A stretch of DNA of 64,000 nt from WVXT01 sp964403285 (GCA_964403285.1 CAYOFG010000002.1:1-64000), one strand, 5' to 3'; positions 33,461 through 42,638 are shown, counted from the first letter of the stretch. Notes: generated by a model not told the origin, from the letters alone. Made by a program: numbers and translations.

Positions 33461-35328
33461 CAAAAAGTATCCTGTCTCCTTTCTTGACAAGAGAAAGCGT
33501 GAAAAAAAGTAGCCTGTCCCCTTTTTTGGTGGGTATTGTTGATGGTTCGTCAACAAGAGACGAGTCAGAACAATGGGAACAAATAAGCAGAATGTGTTAT
33601 GCACTGGAAGTCTATGAATGGTACAAGCCTGAGATATATATAAAAGGACCTCTGGCTTTGGGTCAAGCAGACTACGGCATACTCAACAGAGATTTGCGGC
33701 CGGTTAATAATAAGGATGGCCGCTATACATTATTTTTTCATGGTGAGATATATAACTACAAAGACTTAAAAGATGAAATTGGGATAAGAGAATCTATTTC
33801 TGCTGCGAAACTTCTCTTATTACTTTACGAAAAATATAAGAATGACCTCATTTTCAAATTAAAAGGAGCTTTTAATATAATTATCTGGGACGGGAATGAA
33901 AGAAAATTAACCGTTATCAATGACCGGTACGGGCTACGGCCTATATATTATGCACGAGGTAAAAATAGACTATACCTGGCTTCAGAAGTGAAGGCAATTT
34001 TGGCGTGTAATGATGTTTCCAAAAATATTGACCACTCTGCCATTGCCAGCCTGTTCTTCTTTGGCTTCGTAATGGAAAACAAAACTTATTTTGAATCAAT
34101 CAAATTGCTGCCGCCTGCATCATTGTTAGTCCTTAAGAACAATGAAATTTCTATCTCTAATTATTGGGACTTCAATTTTTTAGACAGGGACAAGGGCAAA
34201 ACTCAGGATTATTACGAACAAAAACTGGGAAGACTCATATTGCAGGCGATAGAAAGGCATACAGAAGACGGTGCCAGAATTACTGTTCCTTTGAGCGGTG
34301 GATTGGATTCCCGGACTATTCTGGCGAGCATACCTAAGGAATATTATCCAATAAATACTGTTACCTTCGGAACAGAAGATATGAATGATGTCAAGATTGC
34401 CAGGCAGGTATCAGATGCATTAGGAGCTAATCATCATTATCTTGAGATCTCACCTCAAGACATTATTTGCAATGCGAAAAAGATAGTAAATATAACTGAT
34501 GGAATGATATCTTTTCTCCATTCTACGGGGAATATGAAACTTGAATTAATAAGAGATTACACCGATGTTTGCCTTGATGGAATGCAGCCCTTTGGCAGCT
34601 TTTTCAGTCCCTTTGCCATTTTCAAAAGCAAAGAGAAGTTATTAATTGCCGACTATCTTTTCCAGCCAATTGCCAAGGATTTGGCAAAGTCTCTTTTTAT
34701 TCCTTCCTATTACAGAAAAATAAAGGATTATCCCAGAGAAATTATGGGAGATATTTCCCTCAAGTGTAAGTCCACATCTGCCAGTAGTATCATAGACTAT
34801 TCTATTGCTACGCAATATGTGCGGCGCTTTGTAAATTACGGCAATCTTGTTAAGAGAACCCACGTGGAGGTGAGAAGTCCTTTTTTTGATAATGACCTCG
34901 TTGATTTCATCGTTAACACTCCCCCTCACGAAAGAAGATATCAATATCTATACACGCACACTTTTTCCCGGCTTTTTCCCAAACTGGCAAGAATCCCCTG
35001 GGAAAAGACGGGATTGCCTGTTGATGCAACCAATAGCTTTGCCAAAATGACTTTATCTTTGGTTAAGAAACGTTTGAAGAAAAAGATGGGCGGGGCTTCC
35101 TCAATTAATCTCTTTGCCAAGTATACTCAATGGTCGAGGGAGAACGAAAATTTAATCACCTTTATCTGCAGCACGTTGTTGGATGGAAAAGGTTATAGTA
35201 GAAGTGTTCTGAATATTAAGACCGTGGAACGTATTCTCCAGGAACATATTAGAGGCAAATTTAATCATATGGAACTTATCTCCCGGCTTCTAACTTTTCA
35301 GTTGTGGAGTCGACTTTTTATTAATTAG
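33457..35328 (+). CDS. Asparagine-synthetase-like protein with degenerate glutaminase domain
   Basis: A 623-residue AsnB-like protein. The C-terminal synthetase domain is intact, with PP-loop PLSGGLDSRT (S280) and HVEVRSPFFD. The N-terminal class II glutaminase half lacks its catalytic residues. The expected MCG start is replaced by ~23 repeat-encoded residues ending in LVGIV, so Cys2 is lost. The oxyanion Asn of NGEIYN is His (HGEIYN), and the arginine of the RLSI motif is missing. It cannot use glutamine in the normal way; it may use free ammonia or form another amide/adenylate. ATG 33457 overlaps the upstream stop (ATGA) and has AGGGAGGA 6 bases before it. Homologues in polysaccharide loci amidate sugar acids (inference). 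Confidence 0.87.
   Translation: MTKSILSPFLTRESVKKSSLSPFLVGIVDGSSTRDESEQWEQISRMCYALEVYEWYKPEIYIKGPLALGQADYGILNRDLRPVNNKDGRYTLFFHGEIYNYKDLKDEIGIRESISAAKLLLLLYEKYKNDLIFKLKGAFNIIIWDGNERKLTVINDRYGLRPIYYARGKNRLYLASEVKAILACNDVSKNIDHSAIASLFFFGFVMENKTYFESIKLLPPASLLVLKNNEISISNYWDFNFLDRDKGKTQDYYEQKLGRLILQAIERHTEDGARITVPLSGGLDSRTILASIPKEYYPINTVTFGTEDMNDVKIARQVSDALGANHHYLEISPQDIICNAKKIVNITDGMISFLHSTGNMKLELIRDYTDVCLDGMQPFGSFFSPFAIFKSKEKLLIADYLFQPIAKDLAKSLFIPSYYRKIKDYPREIMGDISLKCKSTSASSIIDYSIATQYVRRFVNYGNLVKRTHVEVRSPFFDNDLVDFIVNTPPHERRYQYLYTHTFSRLFPKLARIPWEKTGLPVDATNSFAKMTLSLVKKRLKKKMGGASSINLFAKYTQWSRENENLITFICSTLLDGKGYSRSVLNIKTVERILQEHIRGKFNHMELISRLLTFQLWSRLFIN
33462..33528. repeat. Duplicated AAAAAGTA(T)CCTGTC unit inside a coding sequence
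   Basis: AAAAAGTATCCTGTCTCCTT (33462 on) and AAAAAGTAGCCTGTCCCCTT (33504 on) repeat with a 42-base period. They are translated as KSILSPFL and KSSLSPFL directly after the start codon of the AsnB-like gene. Related sequences are noncoding at 23461-23483 and 18034-18047. Confidence 0.75.
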
Positions 35329-35344
35329 ATAGTTATTGGATATT

Positions 35345-35398
35345 GGAGTAGCAGGTTTTAACCTGCGTTTTAAGACGCAGACTAAAGTCTGCTACTCC
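35345..35398. repeat. Complete two-hairpin GGAGTAGC repeat
   Basis: Outer arms GGAGTAGC (35345-35352) and GCTACTCC (35391-35398) enclose the hairpins GCAGGTTTTAACCTGC (35351-35366) and GCAGACTAAAGTCTGC (35377-35392). This is the best-preserved copy in the window. Confidence 0.85.
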
Positions 35399-35424
35399 TA
35401 AGTCATTAAGGCGGAATATAAAAG

Positions 35425-36402
35425 ATGAAGGTTTTGGTTATCAGCAATATGTATCCGGGAAAAAATTCTTACCTGGGAACCTTTATAAAACAACAAGTGG
35501 AAGATATGGAAAATGAAGGTTTGCGCACGACAAAAGTGGTAAAGGATAGAAAAACTTATTCTGCCTATGTGCCTTTTATTTTGAAAAATATCTTTTATTT
35601 GCTTTTTGCTTCTTACGATATAATTCACGCATATTACGGATTTCACTCTGCTCTGTTTGCAGCAATCATAAAAAGAAGGCCTCTGATAATAACTTTTGTG
35701 GGAAGCGATGCATTAAAAGAACCTTCCCGCAATAAGGTGTATCGTATCCTGCAAAAATTTGTTATAGCACGGGCTGACCATATCATTGCTGTAAGTAGTA
35801 AGATAAAAAATGTCCTTATTTCTGATTTGGGAGCAGACTCCAATAAGATATCAGTGATTACTTTTGGTATCGACTTTGACCTCTTTAAACCCTCGCCGCA
35901 GGATAAAGTGAGAGAGAAATTGGGTTTTCCGTCTGATATGAAACTCGTTTTGTTTCCCAGTAATCCCCAGAGAATCGAAAAAAGATTCGACATCTTTAAC
36001 AGAGCCGTAAAATTGCTGCAGGAAGAGAATCAAAATATTCTGCCCATAATCCTGAGTAATAACAGGCGCCCATATTCTGAGATTCCCTTGGTTATGAATG
36101 CTTGTGACGTATTAGTATTAACTTCTGACTCAGAAGGTTCCCCTACAGTAATAAAAGAGGCGTTAGCCTGCAACCTGCCTGTTGTCTCTGTTGACGTTGG
36201 CGATGCGCGAGAGGTAATCAAAGATATTGCCAATTGCTACCTTTGCAAACAGGAGCCCGTTGATATTGCCGAAAGTATAAAATTAGTTCTGGATAAAAAG
36301 ACAAGGAGTGCGGGAAGAGATAATATCAAACACTTATCATCAAAGAAAATTGCGACAAAAATAATAGAACTTTATACACAAATAACCCAGGGTATTTTAT
36401 GA
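35425..36402 (+). CDS. Glycosyltransferase, GT4 family
   Basis: A 325-residue GT-B glycosyltransferase. It starts MKVLVISNMYPG; HIIAVSSKIKNVL and ISVITFGIDFDLFKP mark the interdomain region. The donor-site motif is VLVLTSDSEGSPTVIKEALA with the conserved glutamates. The stop overlaps the ATG of the following epimerase gene by 4 bases (ATGA), so the pair is coupled. Sugar specificity is unknown. Confidence 0.9.
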   Translation: MKVLVISNMYPGKNSYLGTFIKQQVEDMENEGLRTTKVVKDRKTYSAYVPFILKNIFYLLFASYDIIHAYYGFHSALFAAIIKRRPLIITFVGSDALKEPSRNKVYRILQKFVIARADHIIAVSSKIKNVLISDLGADSNKISVITFGIDFDLFKPSPQDKVREKLGFPSDMKLVLFPSNPQRIEKRFDIFNRAVKLLQEENQNILPIILSNNRRPYSEIPLVMNACDVLVLTSDSEGSPTVIKEALACNLPVVSVDVGDAREVIKDIANCYLCKQEPVDIAESIKLVLDKKTRSAGRDNIKHLSSKKIATKIIELYTQITQGIL

Positions 36403-37364
36403 ACACATTAATCACAGGAATTGCCGGTTTTACGGGAATCCATTTAGCAGAATACCTGTCGTCCCCGGATAGGCATAGCGACAATATAGATCTGTATGGC
36501 ATTGATATTATAAGAGAGCTCGGCGAAGATGCCCAGCGCGTCTTAGAAAAAGTAGAGGTCCTCACTTGTGACATCCTGGATAAAGAAGAAACGAAAAATA
36601 CTTTAGAGGAGATTGAACCCGATAGAATTTTTCACTTAGCAGGTTTGACCTTTGACCCAGATTCCCATCAGTCTCCGGAAAGATTCTATTCTACAAATGT
36701 TTTCGGGACTATCAACTTACTGGAGGGAGTTAAAGAACTGGGAATTAATCCCCTAATCCATATTGCTTGCTCCAGTGCTGAATATGGCTTGATACTGGAA
36801 AATGAGAATCCGGTTATGGAAACTAACCATTTCCGGCCGATAAGCCCGTACGGAATAAGTAAACTTGCTCAAGATATGGTGGGATATCAATATTACAAAA
36901 ATTATGGATTAAGAATTGTTCGCACAAGAACTTTTAATATCACGGGACCGAGAGAGAAGGGAAATTTTGTATGTTCCAACTTTGCTCGCCAAATAGCGCT
37001 GATTGAAAAGGGTAAACAAGAAGCGACAATTTATGTCGGTAACTTAGATAGTAAGAGAGATTTTGTGGATATTAGAGACGTGGTGAAGGCCTATTGGCTG
37101 GCAGTGGACAAAGGAATTTCAGGAGAAGTTTATAACCTTTGTTCAGGAAAGGCATATTCAATAGGCGAGATGTTAAACATTTTGTTACAGATGACAAAAG
37201 AGAATATAATTATTAAGCAGGATGCTGAAAGAATGCGGCCATCCGACATTCCTTTACAGGTTGGCAGCTTCCAGAAATTTCACAAACAAACGGGCTGGGA
37301 ACCTATCATATCTCTGCAAGAGACATTAAAGGATTTGCTCAACTATTGGCGAAGAAAAGTCTAA
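36399..37364 (+). CDS. NAD-dependent epimerase/dehydratase, GDP-6-deoxymannose reductase-like
   Basis: A 321-residue extended SDR enzyme. It shows the TGIAGFTGIHLAEYL nucleotide motif (a G-rich variant of TGxxGFxG), IFHLAG, the catalytic Ser in CSSAEYG, and YxxxK in SPYGISKLAQ. The initial GITGFTG-like pattern and overall length resemble GDP-mannose 4,6-dehydratase / GDP-6-deoxy-D-mannose reductase (RMD) enzymes more than UDP-sugar epimerases. It likely makes a deoxy-sugar nucleotide for the repeat unit, together with the neighbouring dehydratase. Confidence 0.85.
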   Translation: MNTLITGIAGFTGIHLAEYLSSPDRHSDNIDLYGIDIIRELGEDAQRVLEKVEVLTCDILDKEETKNTLEEIEPDRIFHLAGLTFDPDSHQSPERFYSTNVFGTINLLEGVKELGINPLIHIACSSAEYGLILENENPVMETNHFRPISPYGISKLAQDMVGYQYYKNYGLRIVRTRTFNITGPREKGNFVCSNFARQIALIEKGKQEATIYVGNLDSKRDFVDIRDVVKAYWLAVDKGISGEVYNLCSGKAYSIGEMLNILLQMTKENIIIKQDAERMRPSDIPLQVGSFQKFHKQTGWEPIISLQETLKDLLNYWRRKV

Positions 37365-37384
37365 TAAACAAGGGGAAAGAATTT

Positions 37385-38374
37385 ATGGACTGGAAACGAA
37401 AAACTGTTCTTGTAACTGGAGCTGGTGGATTTATTGGTAGCCATTTAACGGAAAAGTTAGTTGACTTAGGAGCGAAAGTCAAAGCTTTTGTCCGTTACAA
37501 CTCCCGTAACGATTGGGGCTTAATACAAACTTTGCCTTCAGGTACGAAAGAGAAAATGGAAGTGATTATGGGTGATTTAAGAGATTCCGAAACCGTCAAA
37601 AGCGTGATGCAGGATGTTAATGTAGTTTTCCATCTGGGAGCTTTAATCGCTATTCCTTACTCCTATATTCATCCCAGAGAAGTGGTGGAAACGAATATTA
37701 TGGGAACCTTAAATATTTTAAATGCGGCAAAAGAATACAAACCGGAAAAAATAATCCATACTTCTACGAGTGAAGTTTATGGAACAGCTCAATACGTACC
37801 CATTGACGAGAAACATCCCCTGCAAGGGCAATCGCCGTATTCAGCCAGTAAAATAGGTGCGGATAAGCTTGCGGAAAGTTTTTACAGGTCGTATGACCTG
37901 CCAATCAATACATTAAGACCATTTAACACTTATGGCCCACGACAGTCGGCAAGAGCGGTCGTTCCCACAATTATCACTCAAGCGCTGGCGCAAAACAAGG
38001 TTTTCCTTGGGTCTTTAGAGCCGACCAGGGATTTATCTTACGTTGACGATATAGTTGATGGCTTTATTAAAGCAGCGGAATCGGAAAAGTCTATTGGCGA
38101 AGTTATCAATATCGGTTCCGGTTTTGAGATTTCCATAAAGGATTTAGCAGATAAGATAATTTCCTTGATAGGAAAAAAGATAAAGATAATTTCCGATCCT
38201 GGACGGATAAGACCACCAAAAAGCGAAGTGGAAAGATTAATGGCTGATAATTCTAAGGCAAAAGAGTTACTCGGTTGGAAACCCAAGGTTTCCTTGGACG
38301 AGGGTTTAAGAAAGACTGTGGACTGGTTTTCAAAATTTCAAAACAGATATAGACCAGATATCTACACCATTTAG
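37385..38374 (+). CDS. NAD-dependent nucleotide-sugar 4,6-dehydratase, LegB-like
   Basis: A 329-residue SDR. It begins KTVLVTGAGGFIGSHLTEKL, has FVRYNSRNDWG, a hallmark of the LegB group, then VVFHLGALIAIPYSY, TSTSEVYG with the catalytic Ser and Thr, and PYSASKIGADKL with Tyr and Lys. LegB enzymes dehydrate a GDP- or UDP-activated GlcNAc on the way to legionaminic acid or 4-amino sugars. No aminotransferase or NeuB-type synthase is in this window, so full legionaminate synthesis is not supported. ATG 37385 is preferred, with AGGGGAAAG upstream; an upstream frame start at 37346 overlaps the previous gene. Confidence 0.87.
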   Translation: MDWKRKTVLVTGAGGFIGSHLTEKLVDLGAKVKAFVRYNSRNDWGLIQTLPSGTKEKMEVIMGDLRDSETVKSVMQDVNVVFHLGALIAIPYSYIHPREVVETNIMGTLNILNAAKEYKPEKIIHTSTSEVYGTAQYVPIDEKHPLQGQSPYSASKIGADKLAESFYRSYDLPINTLRPFNTYGPRQSARAVVPTIITQALAQNKVFLGSLEPTRDLSYVDDIVDGFIKAAESEKSIGEVINIGSGFEISIKDLADKIISLIGKKIKIISDPGRIRPPKSEVERLMADNSKAKELLGWKPKVSLDEGLRKTVDWFSKFQNRYRPDIYTI

Positions 38375-38382
38375 GGGGGAAT

Positions 38383-39096
38383 ATGGACGCAATTATCCTC
38401 GCAGGAGGCAAAGGAACGAGATTGGCACCATACACAACGATTTTCCCCAAACCATTAATGCCCATAGGAGATGTGCCTATTCTGGACGTAGTTTTGCGGC
38501 AATTGAAGGGTTATGGATTTACCAAGGTAATTATTGCAGTAGGTTATCTGGCGGAACTTCTGGAGACCTATTTTGGGAACGGAAGCAAATATGGAATCGA
38601 CATTCAATATTCGCGCGAAAGTAAACCTCTGGGAACAGCAGGGCCTCTTTCTCTAATTGAGAATTTAACGAATCCCTTCCTGGTTATGAACGGGGATATT
38701 TTGACGGCGCTTAATTATTCTACGCTTATCAATTATCATAAAAAGAAAGAGGCTATAGCCACAATTGCTATGCATAAGAGAACAGTTGATGTTGATTTTG
38801 GCGTCATTGAATTAAATTCGGATAGTGAAATTACCAATTACATTGAGAAGCCTAACTTAAATTATCTGGTGAGTATGGGGATTTATATCTTTGACACCAA
38901 GGTTCTGAAGTATATCAAGACGGATGAGAAATTAGATTTCCCGGATTTAGTAAGAAAGTTACTGAAAAATAACGAAAAGGTCATTGGCTACCCAAGTGAA
39001 GACTACTGGTTAGATATCGGCCGCCATGATGATTATGAAAAAGCCATTGCCGAGTTTGAAAAAAATAAAAAGAAATTTCTGCCCGGTCAGTTTTAG
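38383..39096 (+). CDS. Sugar-nucleotide pyrophosphorylase (NTP_transferase family)
   Basis: A 237-residue nucleotidyltransferase. It has the activation loop AIILAGGKGTRLAPYTTIFP followed by KPLMPIGDVPILD, LVMNGDIL with the metal-binding Asp, and YWLDIGRHDDYEKA near the C-terminus. It is short, lacking the left-handed beta-helix, like the GDP/CTP-sugar enzymes associated with PtmE or HddC. It lies 8 bases after the LegB-like gene, suggesting it activates the sugar that LegB then modifies. Confidence 0.9.
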   Translation: MDAIILAGGKGTRLAPYTTIFPKPLMPIGDVPILDVVLRQLKGYGFTKVIIAVGYLAELLETYFGNGSKYGIDIQYSRESKPLGTAGPLSLIENLTNPFLVMNGDILTALNYSTLINYHKKKEAIATIAMHKRTVDVDFGVIELNSDSEITNYIEKPNLNYLVSMGIYIFDTKVLKYIKTDEKLDFPDLVRKLLKNNEKVIGYPSEDYWLDIGRHDDYEKAIAEFEKNKKKFLPGQF

Positions 39097-39109
39097 GGAT
39101 TGAAGGAAG

Positions 39110-40324
39110 ATGGAAACCACTCTCATAAGAGATATGGGAAAGAAAATCTATCACAAAATTCCTGCTTTTTTGCGCTGGTTTTTCTGGCCCATTAAGTTAG
39201 CATTTAAACTTATCAATATCTCTAAATTGGATCTATGGATTATGAGTGGAGAAGAAATCACCAGCTACCAGAAGCTTTCCATTATTTACGCTGGTGAGGA
39301 AATCAATAGAAATTACTTTGCAAAGCTCGCTTACGATAAATCTTTTAGTGAAAATTACCTAGGAAAAGTGTGGCTTTGGAAAATTTTCAAAGTAATTAGG
39401 GAAAAAGGTCATAATTACTCCTTAATGGTGGTTGCAGTGGATGGACCTTTCTGCACATTATTTGGAAGCGGGACCTATTTTAATATTCCATTCTGGGTGT
39501 CGAGTTTAACCAATATTTCTGCGGACAGTTCTTTGCTTACAAAAAGTGATAGTGCTAAGACCGACATAAGGAAAATAAGAAATAGCAAGCTTTCCTCTGA
39601 AATAACACAAGACCGCTCTCAGTTTGATAACTTCTATTACAATATGTACAGGCCTTATATTGCTGCGGCCCATGGGGCTCGAGCTATCATCGTGGAACAT
39701 GATTGTATGAAAAACGAGTTTAAAAATAATGAGTTACTTCTCATCAAGAAAGGAAACGAATATATAGCAGGAACCCTGCTGGTTTATAAAAAAAGGCAAT
39801 GCCGTCTTGTATATATGGGCGTAAAAGGTGGCAATTTTGATTATGTCAAAGATGGTGCCGTGGGTGCCATATTCCATTACGCAATTCATCGGTTCAAAGA
39901 AAAGGGCTATAAAGAAGTAGACTTTGGAGGTTCAAGAGCGTTCTTGAAAGACGGGGTGTTGCATTACAAGAAGAAGAGGGGTGCTTCGCGAATTTCTTAT
40001 AGCTCTTGGCATGGTGGAATCTTTTTTGTTGAGCTATTAACCAACACGCCCGGATTGAAGGCGTTCCTCTTAAATAATCCCTTCATTTTTGTAGATAAGA
40101 GAAAAATCAACGGGGCGGTATTTGTTGATTGCGACCGTGGATTTTCCCAGGAAGAAATAGGCAGAATCTATAAAGATTATTACTTTGACGGTATGTCTAA
40201 TCTTTATATTTATCACTTTGGAGATAATAGTAAGCGTCTACACGAGATACCAACATTACAATTCTCAGATAGAGACAGAGTAAGATTCTGCGCAGCAGAG
40301 AAATTATTTAGAAAAGACCGGTAA
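39110..40324 (+). CDS. FemAB/GNAT-fold acyltransferase-like protein
   Basis: A 404-residue protein with the layout of peptidoglycan-bridge/polysaccharide GNAT enzymes (FemAB-like, PF13480 type): N-terminal half of unclear fold, then a GNAT core around NELLLIKKGNEYIAGTLLVY and YMGVKGGNFDYVKDGAVGAI with FHYAIHRFKEKGYKEVDFGG. Such proteins transfer aminoacyl or acyl groups from tRNA or CoA to cell-envelope glycans. There is no signal peptide. Assignment is by fold pattern only. ATG 39110 follows GAAGGAAG. Confidence 0.6.
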   Translation: METTLIRDMGKKIYHKIPAFLRWFFWPIKLAFKLINISKLDLWIMSGEEITSYQKLSIIYAGEEINRNYFAKLAYDKSFSENYLGKVWLWKIFKVIREKGHNYSLMVVAVDGPFCTLFGSGTYFNIPFWVSSLTNISADSSLLTKSDSAKTDIRKIRNSKLSSEITQDRSQFDNFYYNMYRPYIAAAHGARAIIVEHDCMKNEFKNNELLLIKKGNEYIAGTLLVYKKRQCRLVYMGVKGGNFDYVKDGAVGAIFHYAIHRFKEKGYKEVDFGGSRAFLKDGVLHYKKKRGASRISYSSWHGGIFFVELLTNTPGLKAFLLNNPFIFVDKRKINGAVFVDCDRGFSQEEIGRIYKDYYFDGMSNLYIYHFGDNSKRLHEIPTLQFSDRDRVRFCAAEKLFRKDR

Positions 40325-40388
40325 CCATGGCAATGGAGAAAGGATTGAAAAATCCTATCTAACACACCATAGGAAGAAGAGATTGAGA

Positions 40389-41102
40389 ATGTATATCAAC
40401 CCCGAAAAATGTATTGGCTGTATGGAATGTATACCCTATTGTCCTGCGGGGGCAATAATAGCAACAGGAAACAAGTGTATAGTTGCTGAAGGTAGATGCT
40501 TTGAATGTTATGTTTGCCTTACATCGGGAATTTGTCCTGTAGATGCTTTTGAGAAAATCCCATTGAAATGGCCGAGAATACTAAGACATATCTTTAGTTC
40601 AGTGGCGATGATTCACAAAGGTACGGGAATAGACGGGAGAGGAACTGCGGAAATGAAGACTAACGACGTTACCGGACGTTATCGTCACGGCGAGGTAGGG
40701 TTTACAGTGGATGTGGGGAGACCAGGCATAGGCACGACTTTTGAGGATATAGAAAAAATTTCTATGGCAGTTGCCAGAGTAGGTGTTGCATTTGAACAGA
40801 TGAACCCGCTCACAAAGTTTATGAAGGATAAAGTTAAAGGGATACTTAGAGATGATATAAAAAGAGAGCGAATCCTCTCATGTGTATTAGAATTCAAAAC
40901 TGAGGATACTAAGACAGTCTCTGTTATAAATACTCTTAGGGAGGTTTCTAAGTTAGTTAATACAGTTTTTAGTGTGGGTTGTATTTGCAGGTGCAGACCT
41001 GATGGCACGATACCTGTTAAAAATATGTTAGACGAAGCTGGCATCTTCTATCGACCAAACGGTAAGATTAACATTGGGCTGGGACGGCCATTGGCTCCTT
41101 AA
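40389..41102 (+). CDS. Ferredoxin-type protein with two Fe-S motifs and an unknown C-terminal domain
   Basis: A 237-residue protein. Residues ~1-60 form a bacterial-type ferredoxin: CIGCMECIPYCP (CxxCxxCxxxCP) and CFECYVCLTSGICP (CxxCxxCx4CP). The remaining ~175 residues (GTGIDGRGTAEMKTNDVTGR, GFTVDVGRPGIGTTFEDIEK, then VGCICRCRPDGTIP) match no family I recognise and contain three more clustered cysteines. An electron-transfer subunit for a neighbouring enzyme is likely. ATG 40389 was chosen over TTG 40383 for its spacing from AGGAAGA. It heads the five-gene insert 40.4-45.2 kb. Confidence 0.75.
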   Translation: MYINPEKCIGCMECIPYCPAGAIIATGNKCIVAEGRCFECYVCLTSGICPVDAFEKIPLKWPRILRHIFSSVAMIHKGTGIDGRGTAEMKTNDVTGRYRHGEVGFTVDVGRPGIGTTFEDIEKISMAVARVGVAFEQMNPLTKFMKDKVKGILRDDIKRERILSCVLEFKTEDTKTVSVINTLREVSKLVNTVFSVGCICRCRPDGTIPVKNMLDEAGIFYRPNGKINIGLGRPLAP

Positions 41103-41117
41103 CAAGGAAGGATATTT

Positions 41118-41765
41118 ATGACACACACATTGCATCGACAGGGAAGCGTAGAATCGCTAAAAGAGGATTATGTTGTACTTGTTATGGGAGAAGATATTCC
41201 CTTTGATATATATAGGAGGCGCCTGCAAAAAAGATTTCCTTATATCTATGAAATGGTTAAGAAAGTCCTTCTAAACTTCGGAATTCTTAAGCTACTAAGG
41301 ATTATTAGAAAAGCCAAGCCAACCGGGTCTTACAGAAGCCCCGTGTTTAATAACAAGAAAGAATTAACCAGTTATCTGAAAGAGTTAAAAGAAAGAAACA
41401 TGGGAAAGTCTGTGGTCGTCTCCGGACTCTTTGACGAAGTTAACGATTGCCTGAAGGAGTTAAACTTATCTCCACATACTGTTCAATTCTCCCTGGGAAC
41501 CTTTGGCAAAAAAGAGCTATTACCAAATAAAGAGATTCTGGAGATAACTACTATGTGCGGCCACCATATGATATCGCCAGGACTAGTAGAAAAACTGGCA
41601 AACGATATAAAGAATGGAAGTATATCCCTCGAGGAAGCAACAGAAGTGATGAGTGAACAATGTGTTTGCGGGGTGTTTAACAAAGAGCGAACCTGTAAAC
41701 TAATGGAAACCCTGGTGAGTAAGTTATATTCACTTTCATTGAGCAAGACGGGAATGGCTTATTGA
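41118..41765 (+). CDS. Unknown protein with C-terminal Cys/His cluster
   Basis: A 215-residue protein I do not recognise. The N-terminal part is basic and helical; the C-terminal part has TTMCGHHMISPG and, about 35 residues later, EQCVCGVFNKERTC. Together these give four cysteines and two histidines, well placed for a metal or Fe-S centre. There is no signal peptide or TM helix. It starts 15 bases after the ferredoxin-type gene, and the two are probably partners in a redox step. Confidence 0.55.
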   Translation: MTHTLHRQGSVESLKEDYVVLVMGEDIPFDIYRRRLQKRFPYIYEMVKKVLLNFGILKLLRIIRKAKPTGSYRSPVFNNKKELTSYLKELKERNMGKSVVVSGLFDEVNDCLKELNLSPHTVQFSLGTFGKKELLPNKEILEITTMCGHHMISPGLVEKLANDIKNGSISLEEATEVMSEQCVCGVFNKERTCKLMETLVSKLYSLSLSKTGMAY

Positions 41766-41783
41766 ATTTATGTGGAGATTTGG

Positions 41784-42638
41784 ATGTTGTTAAAAGAAAA
41801 AACAAAAAAAGTTAAGGAAAAAGAATACTTTCATAAATTATTTTCCAATCAGAGTAATATAGATTATTGGGAATCCATTTATGTCCGACAGGATTTCTCC
41901 GGAGTCTGTCTCAGGAGGAGAATGGCCCAGGCATTATCATGGTTAGATAACACAAATTTACCCCAAAATTCCAAAATTTTGGATGTTGGGTGCGGTGCGG
42001 GTGTGATGGCTAAGGAAGCTGCAAATAGAGGCTATGAAATTTTCGGAATGGACTACTCTTATAATATGATTAAAAAAGCTAAAACCATCTGTAACGTAAG
42101 TACAAAATCCGGAATAATATTTTTCCAAGGAGATATAGAATCTTTGCCATTCAAAAGTTCAGTTTTTGATATGGTGTTGTGTTTGGGCGTAATTTCATAT
42201 TTAAAATCCGAAAATAAAGCACTACATGAACTGTCAAGAGTTCTAAAACCTGACGGGACTTTGATTCTGAGTATCCTAAATAAATTTTCCTTAGCAAAGT
42301 TTCTGGACATATCAGTTCCTGTAAAACGAAGACTCCAAAGGATAGCGAGTAATAGAATTATGTCCTGGAAAAAGGAAACAGAAATCAAAAAAAGTGACTC
42401 TCCCATAAAAAGCTACTTTATTCCCAGTTTAAGAAAGGCACTGAAAACTGCTGGGTTTACAGAATTAGATTGCATAGCGGTTCAATACGGGCCGTTGACA
42501 TTTTTTGGTCGAAAGGTTTTTCCCGATGAGTTTAACATAAATATAACTAATTTTTTAGAAAAATTTTCAAATATCCCTGTTATTATGTTTCTGGGGAATA
42601 TGTGCTTATTTAGATTGAAAAAAGTGGTAGGAAAATAG
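41784..42638 (+). CDS. SAM-dependent methyltransferase, class I
   Basis: A 284-residue class I methyltransferase. It has motif I ILDVGCGAGVMAKEAANRGY with the acidic post I in FGMDYS, GDIESLPF, then MVLCLGVISYL and the ELSRVLKPDGTLILS strand. The C-terminal ~100 residues are basic and may bind the acceptor. ATG 41784 follows GGAG by 6 bases. The substrate could be a sugar, acyl chain or lipid intermediate; context in the five-gene insert suggests a small acyl precursor (inference). Confidence 0.88.
   Translation: MLLKEKTKKVKEKEYFHKLFSNQSNIDYWESIYVRQDFSGVCLRRRMAQALSWLDNTNLPQNSKILDVGCGAGVMAKEAANRGYEIFGMDYSYNMIKKAKTICNVSTKSGIIFFQGDIESLPFKSSVFDMVLCLGVISYLKSENKALHELSRVLKPDGTLILSILNKFSLAKFLDISVPVKRRLQRIASNRIMSWKKETEIKKSDSPIKSYFIPSLRKALKTAGFTELDCIAVQYGPLTFFGRKVFPDEFNINITNFLEKFSNIPVIMFLGNMCLFRLKKVVGK

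Noticed and set aside
37346..38374. Full legionaminic acid pathway inferred from the LegB-like gene
   Set aside because: No aminotransferase, acetyltransferase, NeuC-type hydrolase or NeuB-type synthase is present in the window.
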